64,000 nucleotides of DNA, taken from Ramlibacter sp. Leaf400 (lineage in GTDB: Bacteria > Pseudomonadota > Gammaproteobacteria > Burkholderiales > Burkholderiaceae_C). The position numbers were made by a program, and so were the translations under genes. This document shows, piece by piece, positions 47,758 through 55,171 of the stretch (position 1 is its first letter; every line of letters starts with the position of its first letter). The DNA lies in the NCBI RefSeq assembly GCF_001424545.1, contig NZ_LMQL01000013.1, forward strand, positions 255,907-319,906, read 5' to 3'. The notes beneath the pieces were generated by a model that was not told where the DNA came from, ran no database searches, and worked only from the letters and a program-made list of their open reading frames with translations.

Positions 47758-48180
47758 CTATTCCAGCGTGCCGAGCTTGCGGAAACGCTCGGCGCCGTGG
47801 ATGCCTTTCTGCTCGAAGTGCTCCATCTCGTACAGCGGGCGCACCTCGATCTCGCCGCGCCGGCCTTCGCCCATGGGGTTGGGGAAGCGCCGCGCCCACT
47901 CCAGCGCCTCCTCGCGGCTGCGCACCTGGATCAGGGTGTAGCCGGCGATCAGCTCCTTGCTCTCGGCATAGGGCCCGTCGATCACCTTCTGGCGGCCGCC
48001 GTCCCACTGGATGCGAAAGCCCTGGCTGGAAGGCTGCAGGCCGTTGGCGTCCAGCAGCGCGCCGGCCTGGGCCAGTTCCTCGTAGAAGGTCGCCATGTCG
48101 GCCATCAGCTGGTCGACGTCGGGCGGGAACGAGCCGGCCTCGGTGTCCGCGTTGGCGCGGACCATGATCATGAATCGCAT
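47758..48180 (-). CDS. DGPF/YCII-domain protein
   Basis: 140 residues. YCII-related (DGPF) fold: FMIMVRANADTEAG at the start, and KVIDGPYAESKELIAGYTLIQV with the DGPY version of the DGPF motif. This family is the typical genomic partner of ECF42 sigma factors. Biochemical role unknown. Flanked by two VOC genes in the cassette. Confidence 0.88.
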   Translation of the reverse strand: MRFMIMVRANADTEAGSFPPDVDQLMADMATFYEELAQAGALLDANGLQPSSQGFRIQWDGGRQKVIDGPYAESKELIAGYTLIQVRSREEALEWARRFPNPMGEGRRGEIEVRPLYEMEHFEQKGIHGAERFRKLGTLE

Positions 48181-48192
48181 GGCCTTGGCTCC

Positions 48193-48588
48193 TCAGCGGC
48201 CCGTGGCCAGCGGCTGCAGCATGCTGGAGCGGTTGCCCTCGGTGTCCAGGAACGCCACGTAGGCGCCCACGCCGGGGATGTCCATGGGCTCGCCCAGCAC
48301 CTGGCCGCCGTTGTCGCTGACCTTGCGCATGGTCGCGCGGATGTCGGCCACGCCGATGACGATGCCGGGGAACTGCGCCGGCATCGCCGCGGTGCGCGTG
48401 AAGAAGCCGCCGTTGATGGCGCCTCGCATCGCATCGGGGCGCGCATCCTTCTCGGCGGTGGTGACCACCACGTAGTTGCCCATCTCGGGGCCGAGCAGCT
48501 GCGGCTTCCAGCCGAAGGTGCGCTCGAAGAAGCGGGCCAGCCGCTCGCGGTCGTCGCAGGGAAGTTCGAAGTGGATGACGGGGTCCAT
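48193..48588 (-). CDS. VOC-family protein
   Basis: 131 residues, second VOC protein of the cassette: MDPVIHFELPCDDRERLARFFERTFGWKPQLLGPEMGNYVVV and GVGAYVAFLDTEGNRSSMLQPL. It resembles the PF18029/glyoxalase-like regulators often placed with YciI genes. Substrate unknown; spaced 12 bases from the DGPF gene. Confidence 0.85.
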   Translation of the reverse strand: MDPVIHFELPCDDRERLARFFERTFGWKPQLLGPEMGNYVVVTTAEKDARPDAMRGAINGGFFTRTAAMPAQFPGIVIGVADIRATMRKVSDNGGQVLGEPMDIPGVGAYVAFLDTEGNRSSMLQPLATGR

Positions 48589-48619
48589 GGTGATTGCTCC
48601 TGTCGGTGGCTTCGGATGT

Positions 48620-49069
48620 TCAGGCCCCGCGGGCCTCGCACAGCTCCTTCAGGCGCGCCAGCGCCTTGGGGAAGGTGTCCTGCATGAACTGCTCGTAGTG
48701 GGGCAGGGTGTCCACGTCCACCTGCACCCGCGTTTCGCCGCCGGCCGCGGTGAAGGTGTAGTTCTCGTAGGCCGGCGCCCAGGCGCGAACGTTCTCGCTG
48801 GTGGTGTCCTCGACGCCGTCCTTGATCTCGCCCAGGTGGCGGATCGAGACGAACTCGCCCGGTCGGCTCTCGGCGATCTCCGCCACCATGCCCTCGCCGG
48901 TGGGCGTGAGGAATCGGATGCGGTCGCCCGGGTTCCAGCCGCCTTCGAAGCGCGAGCCTTCGCAGAAGGGCGCGGTCCACTGGTCGTAGGTGCCCGGCCC
49001 GAGCATGACGGACCACACGCGCTCGCGCGGTGCATCGATCGAGGTCGTGAAGTGCAGGGTCTTCTTCAT
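48620..49069 (-). CDS. SRPBCC (START/AHSA1-like) domain protein
   Basis: 149 residues from ATG 49069 (MKKTLHFTTSIDAPRERVWSVML). SRPBCC ligand-binding fold of the AHSA1 type: YDQWTAPFCEGSRFEGGWNPGD and GGETRVQVDVDTLPHYEQFMQDTFPKALARL. Likely binds a hydrophobic ligand. Same direction as the rest of the ECF42 cassette. Confidence 0.85.
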   Translation of the reverse strand: MKKTLHFTTSIDAPRERVWSVMLGPGTYDQWTAPFCEGSRFEGGWNPGDRIRFLTPTGEGMVAEIAESRPGEFVSIRHLGEIKDGVEDTTSENVRAWAPAYENYTFTAAGGETRVQVDVDTLPHYEQFMQDTFPKALARLKELCEARGA

Positions 49070-49180
49070 GGCGCTGTCCTTTCTCGCGGGGGCGCCCACG
49101 CGCCCGTCACAAGCACGACGAAAGAGCGGCCGGGAAATCGACAACGGCCGGCCTCGGGGCAAACCCGAAGGGCCTGCCGC

Positions 49181-49537
49181 TCAGGTGTAGCAAGGGCCGA
49201 GCTTGCGCACCTCGACCGTGGCCCATTCGGCTGCCGGGCATTCGCGGGCCAGGGCGACGGCCTGCTCGCGCGAGTCGCAGTCGAGCAGGAAGAACCCGCC
49301 GACCATCTCCTTGGCCTCGGCGAAGGGCCCGTCCACCAGGCGGGCCTGGCCGGAGCGCACCTGGATGCGCGCGGCCTGCGCGTCGGGCGAGCTCAGCGAT
49401 TCCATGCCCTTGAGCAGGCCGCGCTGCTTGAGCCCGTTGCCCCAGCGGACCATGCGGTCGAACACCTCCCGCCCCTGCGCTTCGGTGCGGGTGGCGCGCT
49501 GACCCGGTTCTTCGACGATGAGGAGCATGTAGGCCAT
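49181..49537 (-). CDS. DGPF/YCII-domain protein (second copy)
   Basis: 118 residues with the exact motif RLVDGPFAEAKEMVGGFFLLD. First gene in transcription order of the ECF42 cassette (DGPF-SRPBCC-VOC-DGPF-VOC-sigma). It shares the fold but little sequence identity with the other DGPF protein at 47758-48180. Confidence 0.88.
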   Translation of the reverse strand: MAYMLLIVEEPGQRATRTEAQGREVFDRMVRWGNGLKQRGLLKGMESLSSPDAQAARIQVRSGQARLVDGPFAEAKEMVGGFFLLDCDSREQAVALARECPAAEWATVEVRKLGPCYT

Positions 49538-49574
49538 GGCGGGAAATCGTAGCGCAGGCCGCGAACCCTGTCCT

Positions 49575-50486
49575 TCACCCGGCGCGCTGGCGGGTCAGCA
49601 TCCGGCCGAGCAGGCCCAGCGCGGCCACCAGGTAGGCCAGGCCCGAGGGCACCCACATCACCAGGCCGCCGAGCTGCTGGTCCTGCACCGGGTCCAGGCC
49701 GAGTGCGGCCGTGGTCGACAGGTAGGGTGGGTACCAGGGCGTCTGCGCCAGGCTGAGCAGGGCGCCCAGCGCACCCGTGTGCAGCATGGTGGTGAACAGC
49801 GCCGCGACCGCCATGCCGGTGCCGCGGCCCACGCGCGGGTCATGGCCGAGCACGGTCCACCAGAAGAACAGCGCACTGCCCAGGAAACTGGTGTGCTGGA
49901 GCACGTGCACGCCCTCGTGCACCAGCGCGGCGGAGAACAGCACCGGCAGGTGCCAGGCCCAGAGAAGGGTGGCGTGCAGGCACCAGGCCACGATGGGATC
50001 GGTGAGCGCGGCCCAGGTCCTGGCCAGCCAGCGCGTCTGCACCGCGCGGCCGATGCGGCGTCGGTGCGCCGGGTTGAAGGCCCAGGTCCACGCGGCCAGC
50101 GGGCGGCCCAGCACCAGCAGCGGCGCGGCCACCACCACCAGGAGCTCGTGCTGCACCATGTGCGCCGAGAAGAGCCGGCCGCCCAGCGTGTCCAGCGGGG
50201 TGGCGAGCGCCAGCACCAGCGTGAGCCAGCCGGCGGCGAAGGCGATGACCGGGGGCTTGCCGATGCCGCGGCCCCAGCCGGCACTGGCCCAGAGCCGCCA
50301 GATGCCGCGCATGTAGAGCAGCGCCGAGACCGCGAGCATGAACAGCACCCACCACTCGACGTCCCAGTGCCAGAGCGACGCCGCGGGCGACAGACCATCG
50401 GGCGTGTGCGCGCGGGCCAGGGCCGGCGCCAGCGCGCCCGTGAGCAGGAGAGCAGACCTCCACCGCATTGCCTTCGTGTTGGCCAT
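49575..50486 (-). CDS. CtaG-like (caa3_CtaG) cytochrome c oxidase assembly family protein
   Basis: 303 residues with a signal-like N-terminus (MRWRSALLLTGALAPALARA) and about seven further membrane helices. Family markers: HWDVEWWVLFMLAVSALLYMRGI, FSAHMVQHELLVVVAAPLLVLGRPL, LHEGVHVLQH-like HEGVHVLQHTSF. Bacillus CtaG helps assemble caa3 oxidase; no oxidase genes lie here, so the role is by family only. Two Met starts (MANTK or MRWRS) are possible. 19 bases behind the hydratase stop. Confidence 0.82.
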   Translation of the reverse strand: MANTKAMRWRSALLLTGALAPALARAHTPDGLSPAASLWHWDVEWWVLFMLAVSALLYMRGIWRLWASAGWGRGIGKPPVIAFAAGWLTLVLALATPLDTLGGRLFSAHMVQHELLVVVAAPLLVLGRPLAAWTWAFNPAHRRRIGRAVQTRWLARTWAALTDPIVAWCLHATLLWAWHLPVLFSAALVHEGVHVLQHTSFLGSALFFWWTVLGHDPRVGRGTGMAVAALFTTMLHTGALGALLSLAQTPWYPPYLSTTAALGLDPVQDQQLGGLVMWVPSGLAYLVAALGLLGRMLTRQRAG

Positions 50487-50505
50487 GCGCCCGTCCGCCG
50501 CCCGT

Positions 50506-51273
50506 TCAGACCTTGCTGAAGTCCGGCCGGCGCTTTTCCATGAACGCGGTGAACGCCTCGCGCGCGGCGGGCTCGCGCAGCATGCGGCTGAAGCTGGCGC
50601 CCTCTTCCTGCATCTGCTGCAGCACGGCGCCCTGCAGGTGCTTCTTCATCAGGCGCTTGGTCTCCACCAGGCTGGTGATCGGCTTGGCGGCGAGCTTGCG
50701 GGCCTGCGCCTGGGCGTAGTTGCTGGCTTCGGTGGGCGGCAGCACACGGTTGACCAGGCCCGCCTCCAGCGCGGCTTCGGCCATGAAGGGCTCGCCCAGC
50801 AGCAGCGCCTCGGCGGCGCGGTGGTAGCCGAACATCTGCGGCACCAGCAGGCTGGAGGCCGCCTCCGGGCACAGGCCCAGGTTGACGAAGGGCATCGAGA
50901 AGGCCGCGTTGTCGCCCGCGAACACCAGGTCGCAGTGGAACAGCATCGTCGTGCCCACGCCCACGGCGGGACCGCAGACCGCCGCGATCAGCGGCTTGGG
51001 GAACTGCGCGATGCCGCGCAGGAAGCGGAACACCGGCGAGTCCTGGCCGGCCGGCGGCTGGTTGAGGAAGTCACCGATGTCGTTGCCGGCCGAGAAGATG
51101 GTCTCGTGCCCCTGCAGCACCACCGCGCGCAGCGCCGTGTCGGCCTCGGCGGCCTGCAGCGCGTCGGCCATCGCGCCGTACATGGCCGACGTGATGGAGT
51201 TCTTGCGGTCCAGCCGGTTGAGCGTGACGGTGAGCACGCCGCCTTCGGCGTGGGTGAGGATGTCCTGTGTCAT
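50506..51273 (-). CDS. enoyl-CoA hydratase/isomerase family protein
   Basis: 255 residues, crotonase fold. Oxyanion-hole segments FSAGNDIGDFL and ICGPAVGVGTTMLFHCDLVFAG-like are visible. The first glutamate acid/base of true hydratases is not at its usual place (region reads ...CPEAASSLL), so isomerase activity (ECI-like) is possible. Start overlaps the isomerase stop (ATGA). Part of the acyl-CoA set. Confidence 0.87.
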   Translation of the reverse strand: MTQDILTHAEGGVLTVTLNRLDRKNSITSAMYGAMADALQAAEADTALRAVVLQGHETIFSAGNDIGDFLNQPPAGQDSPVFRFLRGIAQFPKPLIAAVCGPAVGVGTTMLFHCDLVFAGDNAAFSMPFVNLGLCPEAASSLLVPQMFGYHRAAEALLLGEPFMAEAALEAGLVNRVLPPTEASNYAQAQARKLAAKPITSLVETKRLMKKHLQGAVLQQMQEEGASFSRMLREPAAREAFTAFMEKRRPDFSKV

Positions 51274-51860
51274 TGCAATGCCTCTTTCACGAAATCGAGC
51301 CGGTCCTGTCCCCAGAACATCTGGTCGCCGACGAAGAAGGTGGGGGCGCCGAACACGCCGCGCGCCACCGCGGCCTGCGTGACGGCCTTGAGGTGGTCCT
51401 TGACCTGCGCGTCCTGGGTGAGCGCCAGCAGCTCGCGCGGATCGAACCCCGCCTGCTGCAGCGCCGCGCCGACTGCGGCGGGATCGTTCATGTTGCGCCC
51501 TTCGACCCAGATGGCGCGGAACATCGCGTCGCCGTAGGGTTGCAGGCGCGCTGGATCGCGCATCTGCAGGCCGAGGGCTCCGCGCATGAGCGTGAGCGTG
51601 TTGATCGGGAAGTGCGGGTTGTGGCGGAACGCCACGCCGTAGCGGCGGGCGAAGCGCGCCAGGTCCTCGTTCATCCAGCGGCTCTTGGGCGGCACTTCCA
51701 TCGGCGAGCGGTTGCCCGTCGCCTGGAACACGCCGCCCAGCAGCATGGGCTTGTAGTGCACGCTGGCGCCGGTCTCCTGCGCCAGCCGCGGCACCTGGGT
51801 CCAGGCCAGGTAGGCGGCGGGGCTGCCGACGTCGAAATAGAAGTCCAGGTCCTTGGCCAT
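51270..51860 (-). CDS. 2-hydroxychromene-2-carboxylate isomerase-like (DsbA-fold, GST kappa)
   Basis: 196 residues from ATG 51860 (MAKDLDFYFDVGSPAAYLAWTQ). Kappa-class GST/HCCA isomerase with the glutathione-binding Ser in DVGSPAAY and the closing GVFGAPTFFVGDQMFWGQDRLDFV. Acts in naphthalene-type catabolism in some bacteria, but here it sits with acyl-CoA genes and may be a general isomerase or oxidoreductase. Starts 1 base after the SDR stop. Confidence 0.87.
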   Translation of the reverse strand: MAKDLDFYFDVGSPAAYLAWTQVPRLAQETGASVHYKPMLLGGVFQATGNRSPMEVPPKSRWMNEDLARFARRYGVAFRHNPHFPINTLTLMRGALGLQMRDPARLQPYGDAMFRAIWVEGRNMNDPAAVGAALQQAGFDPRELLALTQDAQVKDHLKAVTQAAVARGVFGAPTFFVGDQMFWGQDRLDFVKEALQ

Positions 51861-51861
51861 C

Positions 51862-52584
51862 TCAGAATTTCTCCATCCAGGGTCGCAGGTCGAGCTCATG
51901 GGTCCAGGCGTCGCGCGGCTGGCAGTGCAGCATCCAGTACTGGTCGGCGATGTGCTCGGGATCGAGGATGCCGTCCTCGGACTTGAGCGCGTAGCGCTGG
52001 GGGAAATTGTCGCGGATGAAGGCCGTGTCGATGGCGCCGTCGATCACCACGTGGGCAACGTGCAGCCCGCGCGGCCCGAGTTCGCGCGCCATGCTCTGCG
52101 CCAGCGCGCGCAGCGCGTGCTTGGCGCCGGCAAACGCCGCGAAGTTGGCGCCGCCGCGCAGCGAGGCCGTCGCACCGGTGAACAGGATCGTCCCGCGGCC
52201 ACGCGGCACCATGCGCCCGGCCACTTCGCGGGCACTCAGGAAGCCGGCGAAGCAGGCCATCTCCCAGACCTTGAAGTAGCGGCGCGCCGTCTCCTCCAGG
52301 ATGCTGCTGGGCACGTTGGCGCCGATGTTGAACACCAGCACCTCGATGGGCCCGATCTCGGCCTCGATCCGCTCGACCAGCGCGGTGACCTCCTCCTCCT
52401 TGCGCGCGTCTGTGCCGAAGCCGTGCGCCACGCCGCCGGCCGCACGGATCTCGTCCAGCAGCGGCTGCAGCTTGTCGGCGCTGCGGCGCACGGCGCAGGT
52501 GGCGAAGCCCTCGCGGGCGAAGCGGCGGGCGATGGCGCCGCCGGTGGCGTCGCCGGCGCCGACGACGAGCGCGACCTTTCGCAT
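51862..52584 (-). CDS. short-chain dehydrogenase/reductase (SDR) family protein
   Basis: 240 residues. NAD(P) motif VGAGDATGGAIARRFAREG is a variant of the classic TGxxxGxG loop. The expected Tyr-x-x-x-Lys is replaced by FAAFAGAKHALRALAQ (Phe at the Tyr place, Lys kept), and Ser by GATASLRGG. The missing Tyr makes normal SDR catalysis doubtful. Sits between a thioesterase and an isomerase gene in one operon. Confidence 0.85.
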   Translation of the reverse strand: MRKVALVVGAGDATGGAIARRFAREGFATCAVRRSADKLQPLLDEIRAAGGVAHGFGTDARKEEEVTALVERIEAEIGPIEVLVFNIGANVPSSILEETARRYFKVWEMACFAGFLSAREVAGRMVPRGRGTILFTGATASLRGGANFAAFAGAKHALRALAQSMARELGPRGLHVAHVVIDGAIDTAFIRDNFPQRYALKSEDGILDPEHIADQYWMLHCQPRDAWTHELDLRPWMEKF

Positions 52585-52587
52585 GGC

Positions 52588-53427
52588 CTACTCCTTGAAG
52601 TACATCAGCTGGTGGGTGGTGGCCAGCAGGTCGCCCTGCCGGTTCCACAGCTGGCCGGTCTGGTCGAGGTAGCCGTTGCGGAACCCCTGGCCCTGCGCCT
52701 GCGCGAGCACGTAGTCGGTGCCGGTCGCCCGCAGCAGCTCGGCATCGGCATGGAAGTAGACCGTCATGCTGACGGTGCCGATCGGCACCTGGGTGGCACG
52801 GCGCAGCCACAGGCGGGGGAAGAAGTTGTCCGCCATCGCCGTCAGCGACGCGAAGTCCAGCGGGCGATCGGGCGTGTCGCGCAGCCACAGGCGCGTACGG
52901 CTGGAGGGGCCGCCCTGCCCGTTCCATTCGGCGGGCACGTTGCCTTCGGCGTAGCGGCGCTCGTAGTGCCGCACCCAGGCCACGCCGCGCACCGCCTCGC
53001 GCGGCAGGTCCTGCGGCGCGGGAATTCGCGGCACCTCGGCCTCGGTCGCGCCCCAGGTCTCGCGCCGCAAGGCGGTCATCGCCGTGCCCGTGGCGACGGC
53101 CTGGCCGTCCTGCAGCATTTCCAGGACCCAGTGCTGGGTCGACCGGTTGGTGCGGGCGGGCCGCGCCCGCACGTCGAACCCGCCGTCCGCGACGGCCGCC
53201 GCGAAGTTGATGGTGAAGGCCACCGGCTCGCCGAGCCGCTGCGGGTGCAGCAGCACCGCCTGGAGCAGTTGCGCCGCCGTCACGCCGCCGTAGGGGCCGA
53301 TGAAGTTGGCGTACTCCGGGTGCGTGCGGCCGCGCCAGAGGTCTTCACCCTTCGGCTCGAGGGCGATGGCCTGGTCCAGCACATGCAGGCCGATGCCACT
53401 TTCGGTTTGCGGGGTCTCCTGCTTCAT
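52588..53427 (-). CDS. acyl-CoA thioesterase family protein (TesB-like double hotdog)
   Basis: 279 residues. N-terminal hotdog (HPEYANFIGPYGGVTAAQLLQAVLLHP, VAFTINFAAAV) and C-terminal hotdog (RPLDFASLTAMADNFFPRLWLRRATQVPIGTVSMTVYFHAD). Matches 4HBT_3/TesB-type proteins acting on medium or branched acyl-CoAs. First gene of the operon thioesterase-SDR-isomerase-hydratase, 34 bases from the terminator that ends the upstream fad operon. Confidence 0.85.
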   Translation of the reverse strand: MKQETPQTESGIGLHVLDQAIALEPKGEDLWRGRTHPEYANFIGPYGGVTAAQLLQAVLLHPQRLGEPVAFTINFAAAVADGGFDVRARPARTNRSTQHWVLEMLQDGQAVATGTAMTALRRETWGATEAEVPRIPAPQDLPREAVRGVAWVRHYERRYAEGNVPAEWNGQGGPSSRTRLWLRDTPDRPLDFASLTAMADNFFPRLWLRRATQVPIGTVSMTVYFHADAELLRATGTDYVLAQAQGQGFRNGYLDQTGQLWNRQGDLLATTHQLMYFKE

Positions 53428-53461
53428 GCCTGCTCCCTCCTCTCGGGTCGTGCGGGAAGAA

Positions 53462-53486
53462 AAAAGGCCACGCTGCGGTGGCCTTG
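53462..53486 (-). terminator. rho-independent terminator of the fad operon
   Basis: On the minus strand GGCCACC, loop GCAGC, GTGGCC, then TTTTTTC. It lies 14 bases beyond the thiolase stop and ahead of the thioesterase start, so it closes the fadE-fadB-fadA transcript. Confidence 0.85.
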
Positions 53487-53500
53487 GGTCCTGCGCGCGG

Positions 53501-54706
53501 TCAGACGCGCTCGAAGATGCCGGCGGCCCCCTGGCCCATGCCGACGCACATGGTCACCATGCCGTACTTCAGATTCTTGCGGCGCAGCGCGTGCACCACT
53601 GTCGCGGAGCGGATAGCCCCCGTCGCGCCCAGCGGATGGCCCAGCGCGATGGCGCCGCCGATCGGGTTGACCTTGGCGGGGTCGAGCCCGAGCGTGTTCA
53701 TCACCGCCAGCGACTGCGCGGCGAAAGCCTCGTTGAGTTCGATCCAGTCCAGCTGGTCCTGTTTGAGCCCGGCGGACTTGAGCGCGGCCGGGATGGCCTC
53801 GACCGGGCCGATGCCCATGATGTGCGGCGGCACGCCGCGGCTGGCGTAGCTGACGAAGCGGGCCAGCGGCTGCAGGTTGTGGCGCTTGAGCGCGGCCTCG
53901 CTCACCAGGATGAGCGCGCCCGCGCCGTCCGAGGTCTGCGAGCTGTTGCCGGCCGTCACGCTGCCGCGCGCCGCGAACACCGTCCTGAGCTTGGCGAGGC
54001 CCTCGGTCGTGGTGTCGGGGCGGGCGCCTTCGTCGAGGCTGACGGTGCGGGTCTGCACCGCGACCTCGGCGGAGTCGAGGTCCACCGAACGCTCGGCCAC
54101 TTCCACCGGCGTGATCTCGTCGGCGAACTCGCCGGCCTTCATCGCCGCGATCGCCTTCATGTGCGACTGGTAGGCGAACTGGTCCTGCGCTTCGCGGCCG
54201 ACCTTCCACTGCTGCGCGACCTTCTCGGCGGTCAGGCCCATGCCGTAGGCGATGCCGTAGCTCTCGATGTCGTCGGGGTTGGCGAAGATGGTGGGCGACA
54301 GCGAGGGCGAGTTGCCCATCATCGGCACCATGCTCATGCTCTCCGTGCCCGCCGCGATCATCACGTCGGCCTCGCCCACCCGGATGCGGTCGGCCGCCAT
54401 CTGCACGGCCGACAGGCCCGAGGCGCAGAAACGGTTGACGGTGATGCCACCGACGCTCTTGGGCAGGCCGGCCAGCACCGCGCCGATGCGGGCGACATTC
54501 AGGCCCTGCTGCGCTTCGGGGATGGCGCAGCCGCAGACCACGTCCTCGATGCTGGCCGGGTCGAGGCCGGGGACTTGCGCGAGGGCGGACCGCAGCGCGG
54601 TGGCCAGGAGGTCGTCCGGGCGGGTGTTGCGGAAATAGCCGCGGTGGGACCGCCCGATGGGGGTGCGGGTGGCGGCGACGATGTAGGCGTCTTGGATTTG
54701 TTTCAT
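53501..54706 (-). CDS. fadA: acetyl-CoA C-acyltransferase (thiolase)
   Basis: 401 residues from ATG 54706 (MKQIQDAYIVAATRTPIGR). Catalytic Cys in NRFCASGLSAVQ, His in GGAIALGHPLGATGA, second Cys in MVTMCVGMGQGAAGIF; all intact. Degradative thiolase of beta-oxidation, partner of the fadB-like gene upstream. Its ATG overlaps the stop of the DUF559 gene (ATGA), so the inserted gene now sits between fadB and fadA. Terminator follows. Confidence 0.92.
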   Translation of the reverse strand: MKQIQDAYIVAATRTPIGRSHRGYFRNTRPDDLLATALRSALAQVPGLDPASIEDVVCGCAIPEAQQGLNVARIGAVLAGLPKSVGGITVNRFCASGLSAVQMAADRIRVGEADVMIAAGTESMSMVPMMGNSPSLSPTIFANPDDIESYGIAYGMGLTAEKVAQQWKVGREAQDQFAYQSHMKAIAAMKAGEFADEITPVEVAERSVDLDSAEVAVQTRTVSLDEGARPDTTTEGLAKLRTVFAARGSVTAGNSSQTSDGAGALILVSEAALKRHNLQPLARFVSYASRGVPPHIMGIGPVEAIPAALKSAGLKQDQLDWIELNEAFAAQSLAVMNTLGLDPAKVNPIGGAIALGHPLGATGAIRSATVVHALRRKNLKYGMVTMCVGMGQGAAGIFERV

Positions 54707-55119
54707 GGATGGCTCCTGTCTTTGGCTTCCTCCCTCCCCCTCTGGGGGAGGGTCGGGGTGGGGGCACGCCCCAGCCCATTGATCTGATCCGCGATCACCG
54801 TCAGCACCCCTTCCAGGTTCACCATCGGTGCGTTCGTGGGAAAGCGCAGCACCGTGAATCCCTGCTGTTCGAAGAACGCATCCCGGCGCGCGTCGTACTC
54901 CACTTGCTCGGCATGTTGCGATCCGTCGAGTTCGACGACCAGCTTCGGGTCGAGGCAAGCAAAGTCGGCGACGTAGTGCCCGAGCGGATGCTGCCGGCGG
55001 AACTTCACACCCAGCTGTTCAGCCCGCAGGCGGGTCCAGAGCAGGCGCTCGGAGTCCGTCATCTCGCGCCGCAGGATGCGGGCGTTGCGCTGGGCTGAAG
55101 AAGTGGATTGGTGTTGCAT
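54703..55119 (-). CDS. DUF559 endonuclease-domain protein in a repeat-flanked cassette
   Basis: 138 residues. DUF559/Vsr-like endonuclease fold: LRREMTDSERLLWTRLRAEQLGVKFRRQHPLGHYVADFACLDPKLVVELDGSQH, with the PD-(D/E)XK acids in VADFACLDPKLVVELDG. The last ~20 residues (APTPTLPQRGREEAKD) are translated from the left repeat. Repeat copies in opposite orientation flank the gene, and it interrupts fadB-fadA. Function of the family is unknown; a nuclease that acts with its own repeats is an open idea. Confidence 0.85.
   Translation of the reverse strand: MQHQSTSSAQRNARILRREMTDSERLLWTRLRAEQLGVKFRRQHPLGHYVADFACLDPKLVVELDGSQHAEQVEYDARRDAFFEQQGFTVLRFPTNAPMVNLEGVLTVIADQINGLGRAPTPTLPQRGREEAKDRSHP
54728..54770. 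repeat. CTCCCCC/GGGGGAG palindromic repeat, copy A (left of DUF559)
   Basis: About 43 bases with the hairpin CTCCCTCCCCCTCTGGGGGAG followed by GGTCGGGGTGGGGGCACGCC. It is almost identical to the reverse complement of copy B at 55122-55164, so A and B form inverted repeats around the DUF559 gene. Confidence 0.85.
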
Positions 55120-55121
55120 GG

Positions 55122-55164
55122 CGGCGTGCCCCCACCCCAGCCCTCCCCCAGAGGGGGAGGGAGG
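55122..55164. repeat. CTCCCCC/GGGGGAG palindromic repeat, copy B (right of DUF559)
   Basis: Starts GGCGTGCCCCCACCCC and ends in CCCCCAGAGGGGGAGGGAGG; compared with the reverse complement of copy A it differs by about two bases. It fills the gap between the fadB-like stop and the DUF559 start. Confidence 0.85.
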
Positions 55165-55171
55165 AAGGCAG

